In this document: piece after piece, positions 55,401 through 64,000 of the stretch
Position numbering within the stretch: position 1 is the first letter of the stretch
Layout: every line of letters begins with the position of its first letter
NCBI GenBank assembly: GCA_028622995.1
Contig: JAJQJQ010000047.1
Coordinates: 248,001 to 312,000, forward strand
DNA length: 64,000 nucleotides
Reading direction: 5' to 3'
From: Panagrolaimus kolymaensis
Taxonomy: Eukaryota; Nematoda; Chromadorea; Rhabditida; Panagrolaimidae
Position numbers and translations under genes: made by a program
Notes under the pieces: model-generated
Databases searched by the model: none
The model's input: only the letters and a program-made list of their open reading frames with translations
What the model was told of the DNA's origin: nothing

Positions 55401-56185
55401 TTGTTACCGAATGTTTGAAGTGCTGATCGAAGAGAAACACAAAAATTGATTTTAAACAAATTACTCATCATCATAAGAAATAACATAAACACTTTTTTAG
55501 TAAATGGGCTAGATCCCGGATTTTTTATATTTAATTTTCTACAAAAAAAGCAGAAAAAAATATTGTTACCGAATGTTTGAAGTGCGGATCGAAGAGAAAC
55601 ACAAAAATTGATTTTAAACAAATTACTCATCATCATAAGAAATAACATAAACACTTTTTTAGTAAATGGGCTAGATCCCGGATTTTTTATATTTAATTTT
55701 CTACAAAAAAAGCAGAAAAAAATATTGTTACCGAATGTTTGAAGTGCTGATCGAAGAGAAACACAAAAATTGATTTTAAACAAATTACTCATCATCATAA
55801 GAAATAACATAAACACTTTTTTAGTAAATGGGCTAGATCCCGGATTTTTTATATTTATTTTTCTACAAAAAAAGCAGAAAAAAATATTGTTACCGAATGT
55901 TTGAAGTGCGGATCGAAGAGAAACACAAAAATTGATTTTAAACAAATTACTCATCATCATAAGAAATAACATAAACACTTTTTTAGTAAATGGGCTAGAT
56001 CCCGGATTTTTTATATTTAATTTTCTACAAAAAAAGCAGAAAAAAATATTGTTACCGAATGTTTGAAGTGCTGATCGAAGAGAAACACAAAAATTGATTT
56101 TAAACAAATTACTCATCATCATAAGAAATAACATAAACACTTTTTTAGTAAATGGGCTTGATCCCGGATTTTTTATATTTAATTT
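52459..56185. repeat. 2,107-bp thirteen-monomer unit and partial next unit
   Basis: The eight-A monomer at 52,459 and its GATTTTCAAC neighbour (52,374) recur at 54,566 and 54,481, an offset of 2,107 bp. The second unit diverges from the first within a few monomers: GTATTG and CTAGATCCC copies replace TTTTTTAATATT copies. Confidence 0.68.
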
Positions 56186-56189
56186 TCAA

Positions 56190-59100
56190 CAAAAAAAGCA
56201 GAAAAAAGTATTGTTACCGAATGTTTGAAGTGCTGATCGAAGAGAAACACAAAAATTGATTATAAACAAATTACTCATCATCATAAGAAATAACATAAAC
56301 ACTTTTTTAGTAAATGGGCTTGATCCCGGATTTTTTAATATTAATTTTCTACAAAAAAAGCAGAAAAAAGTATTGTTACCGAATGTTTGAAGTGCTGATC
56401 GAAGAGAAACACAAAAATTGATTATAAACAAATTACTCATCATCATAAGAAATAACATAAACACTTTTTTAGTAAATGGGCTTGATCCCGGATTTTTTAT
56501 ATTTAATTTTCTACAAAAAAAGCAGAAAAAAGTATTGTTACCGAATGTTTGAAGTGCTGATCGAAGAGAAACACAAAAATTGATTATAAACAAATTACTC
56601 ATCATCATAAGAAATAACATAAACACTTTTTTAGTAAATGGGCTTGATCCCGGATTTTTTATATTTAATTTTCTACAAAAAAAGCAGAAAAAAATATTGT
56701 TACCGAATGTTTGAAGTGCTGATCGAAGAGAAACACAAAAATTGATTTTAAACAAATTACTCATCATCATAAGAAATAACATAAACACTTTTTTAGTAAA
56801 TGGGCTTGATCCCGGATTTTTTATATTTAATTTTCTACAAAAAAAGCAGAAAAAAGTATTGTTACCGAATGTTTGAAGTGCTGATCGAAGAGAAACACAA
56901 AAATTGATTATAAACAAATTACTCATCATCATAAGAAATAACATAAACACTTTTTTAGTAAATGGGCTTGATCCCGGATTTTTTATATTTAATTTTCTAC
57001 AAAAAAAGCAGAAAAAAATATTGTTACCGAATGTTTGAAGTGCTGATCGAAGAGAAACACAAAAATTGATTTTAAACAAATTACTCATCATCATAAGAAA
57101 TAACATAAACACTTTTTTAGTAAATGGGCTTGATCCCGGATTTTTTATATTTAATTTTCTACAAAAAAAGCAGAAAAAAGTATTGTTACCGAATGTTTGA
57201 AGTGCTGATCGAAGAGAAACACAAAAATTGATTATAAACAAATTACTCATCATCATAAGAAATAACATAAACACTTTTTTAGTAAATGGGCTTGATCCCG
57301 GATTTTTTATATTTAATTTTCTACAAAAAAAGCAGAAAAAAGTATTGTTACCGAATGTTTGAAGTGCTGATCGAAGAGAAACACAAAAATTGATTATAAA
57401 CAAATTACTCATCATCATAAGAAATAACATAAACACTTTTTTAGTAAATGGGCTTGATCCCGGATTTTTTATATTTAATTTTCTACAAAAAAAGCAGAAA
57501 AAAGTATTGTTACCGAATGTTTGAAGTGCTGATCGAAGAGAAACACAAAAATTGATTATAAACAAATTACTCATCATCATAAGAAATAACATAAACACTT
57601 TTTTAGTAAATGGGCTTGATCCCGGATTTTTTATATTTAATTTTCTACAAAAAAAGCAGAAAAAAATATTGTTACCGAATGTTTGAAGTGCTGATCGAAG
57701 AGAAACACAAAAATTGATTTTAAACAAATTACTCATCATCATAAGAAATAACATAAACACTTTTTTAGTAAATGGGCTTGATCCCGGATTTTTTATATTT
57801 AATTTTCTACAAAAAAAGCAGAAAAAAGTATTGTTACCGAATGTTTGAAGTGCTGATCGAAGAGAAACACAAAAATTGATTATAAACAAATTACTCATCA
57901 TCATAAGAAATAACATAAACACTTTTTTAGTAAATGGGCTTGATCCCGGATTTTTTAATATTAATTTTCTACAAAAAAAGCAGAAAAAAGTATTGTTACC
58001 GAATGTTTGAAGTGCTGATCGAAGAGAAACACAAAAATTGATTATAAACAAATTACTCATCATCATAAGAAATAACATAAACACTTTTTTAGTAAATGGG
58101 CTTGATCCCGGATTTTTTATATTTAATTTTCTACAAAAAAAGCAGAAAAAAGTATTGTTACCGAATGTTTGAAGTGCTGATCGAAGAGAAACACAAAAAT
58201 TGATTATAAACAAATTACTCATCATCATAAGAAATAACATAAACACTTTTTTAGTAAATGGGCTTGATCCCGGATTTTTTATATTTAATTTTCTACAAAA
58301 AAAGCAGAAAAAAATATTGTTACCGAATGTTTGAAGTGCTGATCGAAGAGAAACACAAAAATTGATTTTAAACAAATTACTCATCATCATAAGAAATAAC
58401 ATAAACACTTTTTTAGTAAATGGGCTTGATCCCGGATTTTTTATATTTAATTTTCTACAAAAAAAGCAGAAAAAAGTATTGTTACCGAATGTTTGAAGTG
58501 CTGATCGAAGAGAAACACAAAAATTGATTATAAACAAATTACTCATCATCATAAGAAATAACATAAACACTTTTTTAGTAAATGGGCTTGATCCCGGATT
58601 TTTTATATTTAATTTTCTACAAAAAAAGCAGAAAAAAGTATTGTTACCGAATGTTTGAAGTGCTGATCGAAGAGAAACACAAAAATTGATTATAAACAAA
58701 TTACTCATCATCATAAGAAATAACATAAACACTTTTTTAGTAAATGGGCTTGATCCCGGATTTTTTATATTTAATTTTCTACAAAAAAAGGAGAAAAAAG
58801 TATTGTTACCGAATGTTTGAAGTGCTGATCGAAGAGAAACACAAAAATTGATTATAAACAAATTACTCATCATCATAAGAAATAACATAAACACTTTTTT
58901 AGTAAATGGGCTTGATCCCGGATTTTTTATATTTAATTTTCTACAAAAAAAGCAGAAAAAAGTATTGTTACCGAATGTTTGAAGTGCTGATCGAAGAGAA
59001 ACACAAAAATTGATTATAAACAAATTACTCATCATCATAAGAAATAACATAAACACTTTTTTAGTAAATGGGCTTGATCCCGGATTTTTTATATTTAATT

Positions 59101-61700
59101 TTCTACAAAAAAAGCAGAAAAAAATATTGTTACCGAATGTTTGAAGTGCTGATCGAAGAGAAACACAAAAATTGATTTTAAACAAATTACTCATCATCAT
59201 AAGAAATAACATAAACACTTTTTTAGTAAATGGGCTTGATCCCGGATTTTTTATATTTAATTTTCTACAAAAAAAGCAGAAAAAAGTATTGTTACCGAAT
59301 GTTTGAAGTGCTGATCGAAGAGAAACACAAAAATTGATTATAAACAAATTACTCATCATCATAAGAAATAACATAAACACTTTTTTAGTAAATGGGCTTG
59401 ATCCCGGATTTTTTATATTTAATTTTCTACAAAAAAAGCAGAAAAAAGTATTGTTACCGAATGTTTGAAGTGCTGATCGAAGAGAAACACAAAAATTGAT
59501 TATAAACAAATTACTCATCATCATAAGAAATAACATAAACACTTTTTTAGTAAATGGGCTTGATCCCGGATTTTTTATATTTAATTTTCTACAAAAAAAG
59601 CAGAAAAAAATATTGTTACCGAATGTTTGAAGTGCTGATCGAAGAGAAACACAAAAATTGATTTTAAACAAATTACTCATCATCATAAGAAATAACATAA
59701 ACACTTTTTTAGTAAATGGGCTTGATCCCGGATTTTTTATATTTAATTTTCTACAAAAAAAGCAGAAAAAAGTATTGTTACCGAATGTTTGAAGTGCTGA
59801 TCGAAGAGAAACACAAAAATTGATTATAAACAAATTACTCATCATCATAAGAAATAACATAAACACTTTTTTAGTAAATGGGCTTGATCCCGGATTTTTT
59901 ATATTTAATTTTCTACAAAAAAAGCAGAAAAAAGTATTGTTACCGAATGTTTGAAGTGCTGATCGAAGAGAAACACAAAAATTGATTATAAACAAATTAC
60001 TCATCATCATAAGAAATAACATAAACACTTTTTTAGTAAATGGGCTTGATCCCGGATTTTTTATATTTAATTTTCTACAAAAAAAGGAGAAAAAAGTATT
60101 GTTACCGAATGTTTGAAGTGCTGATCGAAGAGAAACACAAAAATTGATTATAAACAAATTACTCATCATCATAAGAAATAACATAAACACTTTTTTAGTA
60201 AATGGGCTTGATCCCGGATTTTTTATATTTAATTTTCTACAAAAAAAGCAGAAAAAAATATTGTTACCGAATGTTTGAAGTGCGGATCGAAGAGAAACAC
60301 AAAAATTGATTTTAAACAAATTACTCATCATCATAAGAAATAACATAAACACTTTTTTAGTAAATGGGCTAGATCCCGGATTTTTTATATTTAATTTTCT
60401 ACAAAAAAAGCAGAAAAAAGTATTGTTACCGAATCTTTGAAGTGCTGATCGAAGAGAAACACAAAAATTGATTATAAACAAATTACTCATCATCATAAGA
60501 AATAACATAAACACTTTTTTAGTAAATGGGCTTGATCCCGGATTTTTTAATATTAATTTTCTACAAAAAAAGCAGAAAAAAGTATTGTTACCGAATGTTT
60601 GAAGTGCTGATCGAAGAGAAACACAAAAATTGATTATAAACAAATTACTCATCATCATAAGAAATAACATAAACACTTTTTTAGTAAATGGGCTTGATCC
60701 CGGATTTTTTATATTTAATTTTCTACAAAAAAAGCAGAAAAAAGTATTGTTACCGAATGTTTGAAGTGCTGATCGAAGAGAAACACAAAAATTGATTATA
60801 AACAAATTACTCATCATCATAAGAAATAACATAAACACTTTTTTAGTAAATGGGCTTGATCCCGGATTTTTTATATTTAATTTTCTACAAAAAAAGCAGA
60901 AAAAAATATTGTTACCGAATGTTTGAAGTGCTGATCGAAGAGAAACACAAAAATTGATTTTAAACAAATTACTCATCATCATAAGAAATAACATAAACAC
61001 TTTTTTAGTAAATGGGCTTGATCCCGGATTTTTTATATTTAATTTTCTACAAAAAAAGGAGAAAAAAGTATTGTTACCGAATGTTTGAAGTGCTGATCGA
61101 AGAGAAACACAAAAATTGATTATAAACAAATTACTCATCATCATAAGAAATAACATAAACACTTTTTTAGTAAATGGGCTTGATCCCGGATTTTTTATAT
61201 TTAATTTTCTACAAAAAAAGCAGAAAAAAATATTGTTACCGAATGTTTGAAGTGCGGATCGAAGAGAAACACAAAAATTGATTTTAAACAAATTACTCAT
61301 CATCATAAGAAATAACATAAACACTTTTTTAGTAAATGGGCTTGATCCCGGATTTTTTAATATTAATTTTCTACAAAAAAAGCAGAAAAAAGTATTGTTA
61401 CCGAATGTTTGAAGTGCTGATCGAAGAGAAACACAAAAATTGATTATAAACAAATTACTCATCATCATAAGAAATAACATAAACACTTTTTTAGTAAATG
61501 GGCTTGATCCCGGATTTTTTATATTTAATTTTCTACAAAAAAAGCAGAAAAAAATATTGTTACCGAATGTTTGAAGTGCTGATCGAAGAGAAACACAAAA
61601 ATTGATTTTAAACAAATTACTCATCATCATAAGAAATAACATAAACACTTTTTTAGTAAATGGGCTTGATCCCGGATTTTTTATATTTAATTTTCTACAA
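56190..61700. repeat. Satellite block VII: linked GTATTG and GATTATAAAC variants
   Basis: Two monomer forms are mixed: one with AAAAAAGTATTG followed about 45 bp later by GATTATAAAC, the other with AAAAAAATATTG and GATTTTAAAC. The two sites change together in nearly every copy. The second form occurs near 56,691, 57,015, 57,663, 58,311, 59,121, 59,607, 60,255, 60,903, 61,227 and 61,551, all spacings being multiples of 162. A rare AAGGAG variant at 58,790, 60,086 and 61,058 marks copies 1,296 bp (8-mer) and 972 bp (6-mer) apart. The minus-strand open frame 56,186-61,648 is a by-product of this uniform 162-bp period. Confidence 0.82.
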
Positions 61701-62702
61701 AAAAAGCAGAAAAAAATATTGTTACCGAATGTTTGAAGTGCTGATCGAAGAGAAACTCAAAAATTGATTTTCAACAAATTACTCATCATCATAAGAAATA
61801 ACATAAACACTTTTTTAGTAAATGGGCTTGATCCCGGATTTTTTATATTTAATTTTCTACAAAAAAAGCAGAAAAAAATATTGTTACCGAATGTTTGAAG
61901 TGCGGATCGAAGAGAAACACAAAAATTGATTTTAAACAAATTACTCATCATCATAAGAAATAACATAAACACTTTTTTAGTAAATGGGCTAGATCCCGGA
62001 TTTTTTATATTTAATTTTCTACAAAAAAAGCAGAAAAAAGTATTGTTACCGAATGTTTGAAGTGCTGATCGAAGAGAAACACAAAAATTGATTTTAAACA
62101 AATTACTCATCATTCAAAGAAATAACATAATCACTTTTTTATTTAATGGGCTTGATCCCGGATTTTTTATATTTAATTTTCTACAAAAAAAGCAGAAAAA
62201 AATATTGTTACCGAATGTTTGAAGTGCTGATCGAAGAGAAACACAAAAATTGATTTTAAACAAATTACTCATCATCATAAGAAATAACATAAACACTTTT
62301 TTAGTAAATGGGCTTGATCCCGGATTTTTTATATTTAATTTTCTACAAAAAAAGCAGAAAAAAATATTGTTACCGAATGTTTGAAGTGCTGATCGAAGAG
62401 AAACTCAAAAATTGATTTTCAACAAATTACTCATCATCATAAGAAATAACATAAACACTTTTTTAGTAAATGGGCTTGATCCCGGATTTTTTAATATTAA
62501 TTTTCTACAAAAAAAGCAGAAAAAAATATTGTTACCGAATGTTTGAAGTGCGGATCGAAGAGAAACACAAAAATTGATTTTAAACAAATTACTCATCATT
62601 CAAAGAAATAACATAATCACTTTTTTATTTAATGGGCTTGATCCCGGATTTTTTATATTTAATTTTCTACAAAAAAAGCAGAAAAAAATATTGTTACCGA
62701 AT
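61700..62702. repeat. Satellite block VIII: array-edge monomers
   Basis: The last six or so full monomers bear variants that are uncommon elsewhere: GAGAAACTCAAAAATTG (near 61,753, 62,401 and 62,725), GATTTTCAAC, and TCAAAG with CATAATCAC and ATTTAATGGG (near 62,115 and 62,600). CATAATCAC otherwise occurs only in block V. Confidence 0.75.
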
Positions 62703-62833
62703 GTTTGAAGTGCTGATCGAAGAGAAACTCAAAAATTGATTTTAAACAAATTACTCATCATTCAAAGAAATAACATAATCACTTTTTAAGTCAATGGGCT
62801 TGATCCCGAATTTTTTATAATTAATTTTCTACA
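62703..62833. repeat. Terminal decayed partial monomer, right boundary of the array
   Basis: This last copy keeps phase with the array but has gained several private changes: TTTTTAAGTCAATGG instead of TTTTTTAGTAAATGG, CCCGAATTT instead of CCCGGATTT, and TATAATTAATT in the middle. It stops right after TTTTCTACA, before the A7-GCAG part, and the next base begins unrelated sequence. Rising divergence at an array edge is expected where homogenising exchange is less effective. Confidence 0.9.
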
Positions 62834-63208
62834 TTACTGCATCAAGAAATGCATTTTCCGCCAAAGAAAAAGAAAACCAAAGTCATTTTTGTTTGGATCT
62901 TTAGCAAAATTTATTTTTTATTTGACAAAAACTAAAATGATTTATTTTAAAACAACATCATAAAATAATTTAATCCACTAAAGAAATGAGACCAAAAAAT
63001 ACACTCGTAACAAACTTTTAATAATTGTAAAAAATACAAAATAGCGTACTTTAACAAGCAACCATAACTTTGAGAAAAAAATACATTTCATGGACAAGAA
63101 TATTAGTTTTGAGAAGATGGAAGTGCAAACAAAAAAAAATAGAATATAAATAAGTGTTTTAAAAATAAAAAAATAAAAGGGAATTAAACGCTGAAGAAGA
63201 AAAAAATA
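62834..63208. other. Unique AT-rich intergenic region upstream of the gene
   Basis: About 375 bp of non-satellite DNA between the array edge and the start codon. The first 70 bp are slightly less AT-rich and hold a short open stretch (62,821-62,904) with no recognisable similarity. The rest is AT-rich with A-tracts, a TATA-like box and a short open frame (63,090-63,149) ending at that box. I see no repeat units, RNA gene or clear trans-splice acceptor. Confidence 0.7.
63145..63152 (+). promoter_or_regulatory. TATA-like box upstream of the TTL-like gene
   Basis: TATAAATA lies 57 bp before the start codon, a spacing compatible with a short 5' leader of about 30 bases. In a region this AT-rich such a motif can arise by chance, so the call is tentative. 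Confidence 0.4.
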
Positions 63209-63667
63209 ATGCGTTGCTGGTTTGTGATTGTTGTTGCAATAATTTTTGTTTTTGCTTCACGAAATGATATTGGGGCTCATGCTGATACTTATACTAGATT
63301 TCCTTTAGGACCGTATTATGAATTTCATGGCAAACTTATTTGCAATACTGATTTAGGTCGTACAAAAGATTGTACAGTATATTTGAAGGAAGACGATACA
63401 ATGTTCGATGATTACTTGTATGAAACTTCCGTAGATGAAAATGGTTATTTTGTGGTTAAAGTGCCACTTGGCGAAGTTGATGGATCAATTAGTTTAGAAT
63501 TATATCTTGAATTTTGGTGTTGCGGATATTCTTATAGTGAAGCAAGGTGTCCCACGCTCGTGAATTATACTTCTTCTGACTCATCGAAGCCTGTAGTTAT
63601 GCAATATAGCGTTCACAACGGTGAAAAAGTGTATGCAAAAGAAATATGGTGGACAACGGGCAAATAA
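63209..63667 (+). CDS. Secreted transthyretin-like (TTL) family protein, probable
   Basis: An uninterrupted 152-codon frame. The ATG is the first in frame after a TAA at 63,185-63,187, so the N-terminus looks complete. Residues 2-17 form a hydrophobic signal-peptide core (CWFVIVVAIIFVFA), with a plausible cleavage after Ala-His-Ala at 25. The mature part shows a TTL-like pattern: FHGKLIC (39-45), VYLKEDD (57-63), ETSVDENGYF (72-81), then a strand-rich half with LELYLEF (96-102). The mature part has five cysteines, at 45, 55, 104, 105 and 114, which suits disulphides in an extracellular protein. One N-glycosylation sequon lies at Asn119. The length fits the usual size of nematode TTL proteins, which are secreted and thought to bind small ligands or act as signals; the true ligand is unknown. 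Base composition (codons richer in GC than the flanks) supports real coding. No intron is visible, and nothing is truncated. The family assignment comes from pattern recognition only. Confidence 0.75.
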   Translation: MRCWFVIVVAIIFVFASRNDIGAHADTYTRFPLGPYYEFHGKLICNTDLGRTKDCTVYLKEDDTMFDDYLYETSVDENGYFVVKVPLGEVDGSISLELYLEFWCCGYSYSEARCPTLVNYTSSDSSKPVVMQYSVHNGEKVYAKEIWWTTGK

Positions 63668-63668
63668 A
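63663..63668 (+). promoter_or_regulatory. AATAAA motif overlapping the stop codon
   Basis: AATAAA overlaps the TAA stop at 63,665-63,667. It would give an extremely short 3' UTR. Other AATAAA motifs at 63,754-63,759 and 63,905-63,910 are equally possible polyadenylation signals. Confidence 0.3.
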
Positions 63669-64000
63669 ATAAAAAAGGGAGTCCTGCTCAGTATATCCGT
63701 GTATGACTCATATCCATAATTACCGACTATAATATTTTTGTTTGTTAATTTAAAATAAATATTTTTTGTTGTTAAAATAATTTCAAATCATAATAATTTT
63801 TATTTTAGAATCGTATTTTAAGTAAATAGAAAAAACTATTAAAAACACAAAAAATGCTAGTAAAAATTAAAAAATTAATTTCAAATTAAAAAATTTTGCA
63901 AATCAATAAAACTTTAGTATGCCAAATTTAAATAAAACATATACAATAATTATTCACCACCAGTTTTTCCAATTTGCTTATTTTGTTCTCTATACTAGCC
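63668..64000. other. AT-rich 3' flank of the gene, no further gene recognised
   Basis: About 330 bp. The first 60 bp are mixed composition (probable 3' UTR) and the rest is very AT-rich. A 23-codon open stretch on the minus strand (63,928-63,999, ending in TAA) runs off the window edge. It could be the last exon of a convergent gene, but nothing in it is recognisable. Confidence 0.6.
63754..63759 (+). promoter_or_regulatory. Candidate polyadenylation signal of the TTL-like gene
   Basis: AATAAA about 87 bp after the stop codon, followed by a T-rich stretch. This spacing gives a conventional short 3' UTR. AT-rich context makes chance occurrence likely, so it is only a candidate. Confidence 0.35.

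Larger units (their letters stand above)
50600..56190. repeat. Satellite block VI: nested 811-bp and 2,107-bp repeats
   Basis: Frame-shifting monomers with eight A instead of seven after TTTTCTAC occur near 50,680, 51,491, 52,464 and 54,571, each in a copy with ATTTAATGGG and AAAATTAATT. Their spacings are 811 (5 x 162 + 1), 973 (6 x 162 + 1) and 2,107 bp (13 x 162 + 1). Between 50.8 and 51.7 kb the A-tract is interrupted as ACAAAAATAGCAG. GGGCTAGATCCC and GATTATAAAC copies become common to the right. Confidence 0.78.
1..62833. repeat. Tandem satellite array, 162-bp monomer (about 388 copies)
   Basis: One unbroken head-to-tail array with no insertion of unrelated DNA. The basic period is 162 bp, with 161-bp copies caused by single-base loss in A-tracts. 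Landmarks in each monomer, in order, are a GTTTGAAG or GTTTGAGG start, GAGAAACAC, an ACTCATCAT motif, AACATAAACAC, a T6 tract, TGGGCTTGATCCCGGA, a second T6 tract, AATTTTCTAC, an A7 tract, GCAG, another A7 tract and TATTGTTACCGAAT. GC of a typical copy is about 26% (42 of 162, counted by hand). Neighbouring copies differ at only a few positions, so homogenisation is recent. The array continues beyond the left edge of the window. Its function is unknown; constitutive heterochromatin, a centromeric or a subtelomeric satellite are all possible. Confidence 0.98.

Noticed and set aside
56186..61648. Minus-strand open frame of 1,820 codons as a gene
   Set aside because: Same explanation: uniform 162-bp period. 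Phe/Met-rich repeat with no domain.
1..62833. CRISPR array
   Set aside because: There are no unique spacers: the whole 162-bp unit repeats without non-repeated intervals, and the context is eukaryotic.
1..62833. CENP-B box within the monomer
   Set aside because: I compared the TTCG-containing minus-strand stretch (CTCTTCGATCAGCAC) with the consensus; the central A and the CGGG do not fall at the required places.
1..62833. Tandemly arranged transposon or its remnants
   Set aside because: No terminal inverted repeats, target-site duplications or transposase or reverse-transcriptase coding is visible.
1..62833. Telomeric repeat
   Set aside because: No short TTAGGC-type repeats are seen. A 162-bp unit could serve near chromosome ends in some species, but nothing in the window shows a chromosome end.
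62821..62904. Short open stretch reading through the array edge as an exon remnant
   Set aside because: It has 27 codons and begins directly after a stop inside the last monomer. No start codon, splice signal or recognisable similarity.
63090..63149. Upstream open frame of 19 codons before the TTL-like gene
   Set aside because: It overlaps the TATA-like box and would lie upstream of transcription if that box is used. No supporting evidence.
63928..63999. Minus-strand 23-codon open stretch at the right window edge as the end of a convergent gene
   Set aside because: Too short to judge and cut by the window. No motif recognised, so it is mentioned only in the flank description.

Overview
This is an AT-rich eukaryotic window, most likely from a nematode. 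About 98% of it (1-62,833) is one uninterrupted tandem satellite array, and a single small gene sits just past its right edge. The nematode assignment rests only on the gene at 63,209-63,667, which encodes a secreted protein resembling the nematode-expanded transthyretin-like (TTL) family. No species can be named from the sequence.

The array is built from a monomer of 162 bp (sometimes 161 bp) with about 26% GC, all copies head to tail, roughly 388 copies in view. The window opens inside the array, so its left end is not seen. Copies differ at a limited set of recurring positions. These variants divide the array into blocks: 1-12,240 (mixed 161/162-bp monomers, two alternating module types), 12,240-19,070, 19,070-34,240 (the most variable), 34,240-46,440 (homogeneous, almost exactly 162 bp), 46,440-50,600, 50,600-56,190, 56,190-61,700, and a final edge block to 62,833. 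Higher-order repeats are nested on top: pairs, trimers, 5-mers, 8-mers, 13-mers and large duplications of 5.7-6.5 kb (35-40 monomers).

Because 162 is divisible by three, blocks that have lost the variants carrying stop codons show very long minus-strand open frames (up to 1,931 codons). These look like products of the periodicity and not genes: the copy-to-copy differences are mostly non-synonymous, the opposite strand is often open too, and the predicted peptide is a low-complexity Phe/Met-rich repeat.

The array ends in a visibly decayed partial monomer. About 375 bp of AT-rich unique DNA with a TATA-like box follows, then the intact 152-codon TTL-like gene with an N-terminal signal peptide, then AT-rich 3' flank with several AATAAA motifs. 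I found no mobile element, CRISPR array, RNA gene or multi-gene system. What deserves attention is the organisation and apparent evolutionary history of the satellite and its sharp boundary beside a gene.
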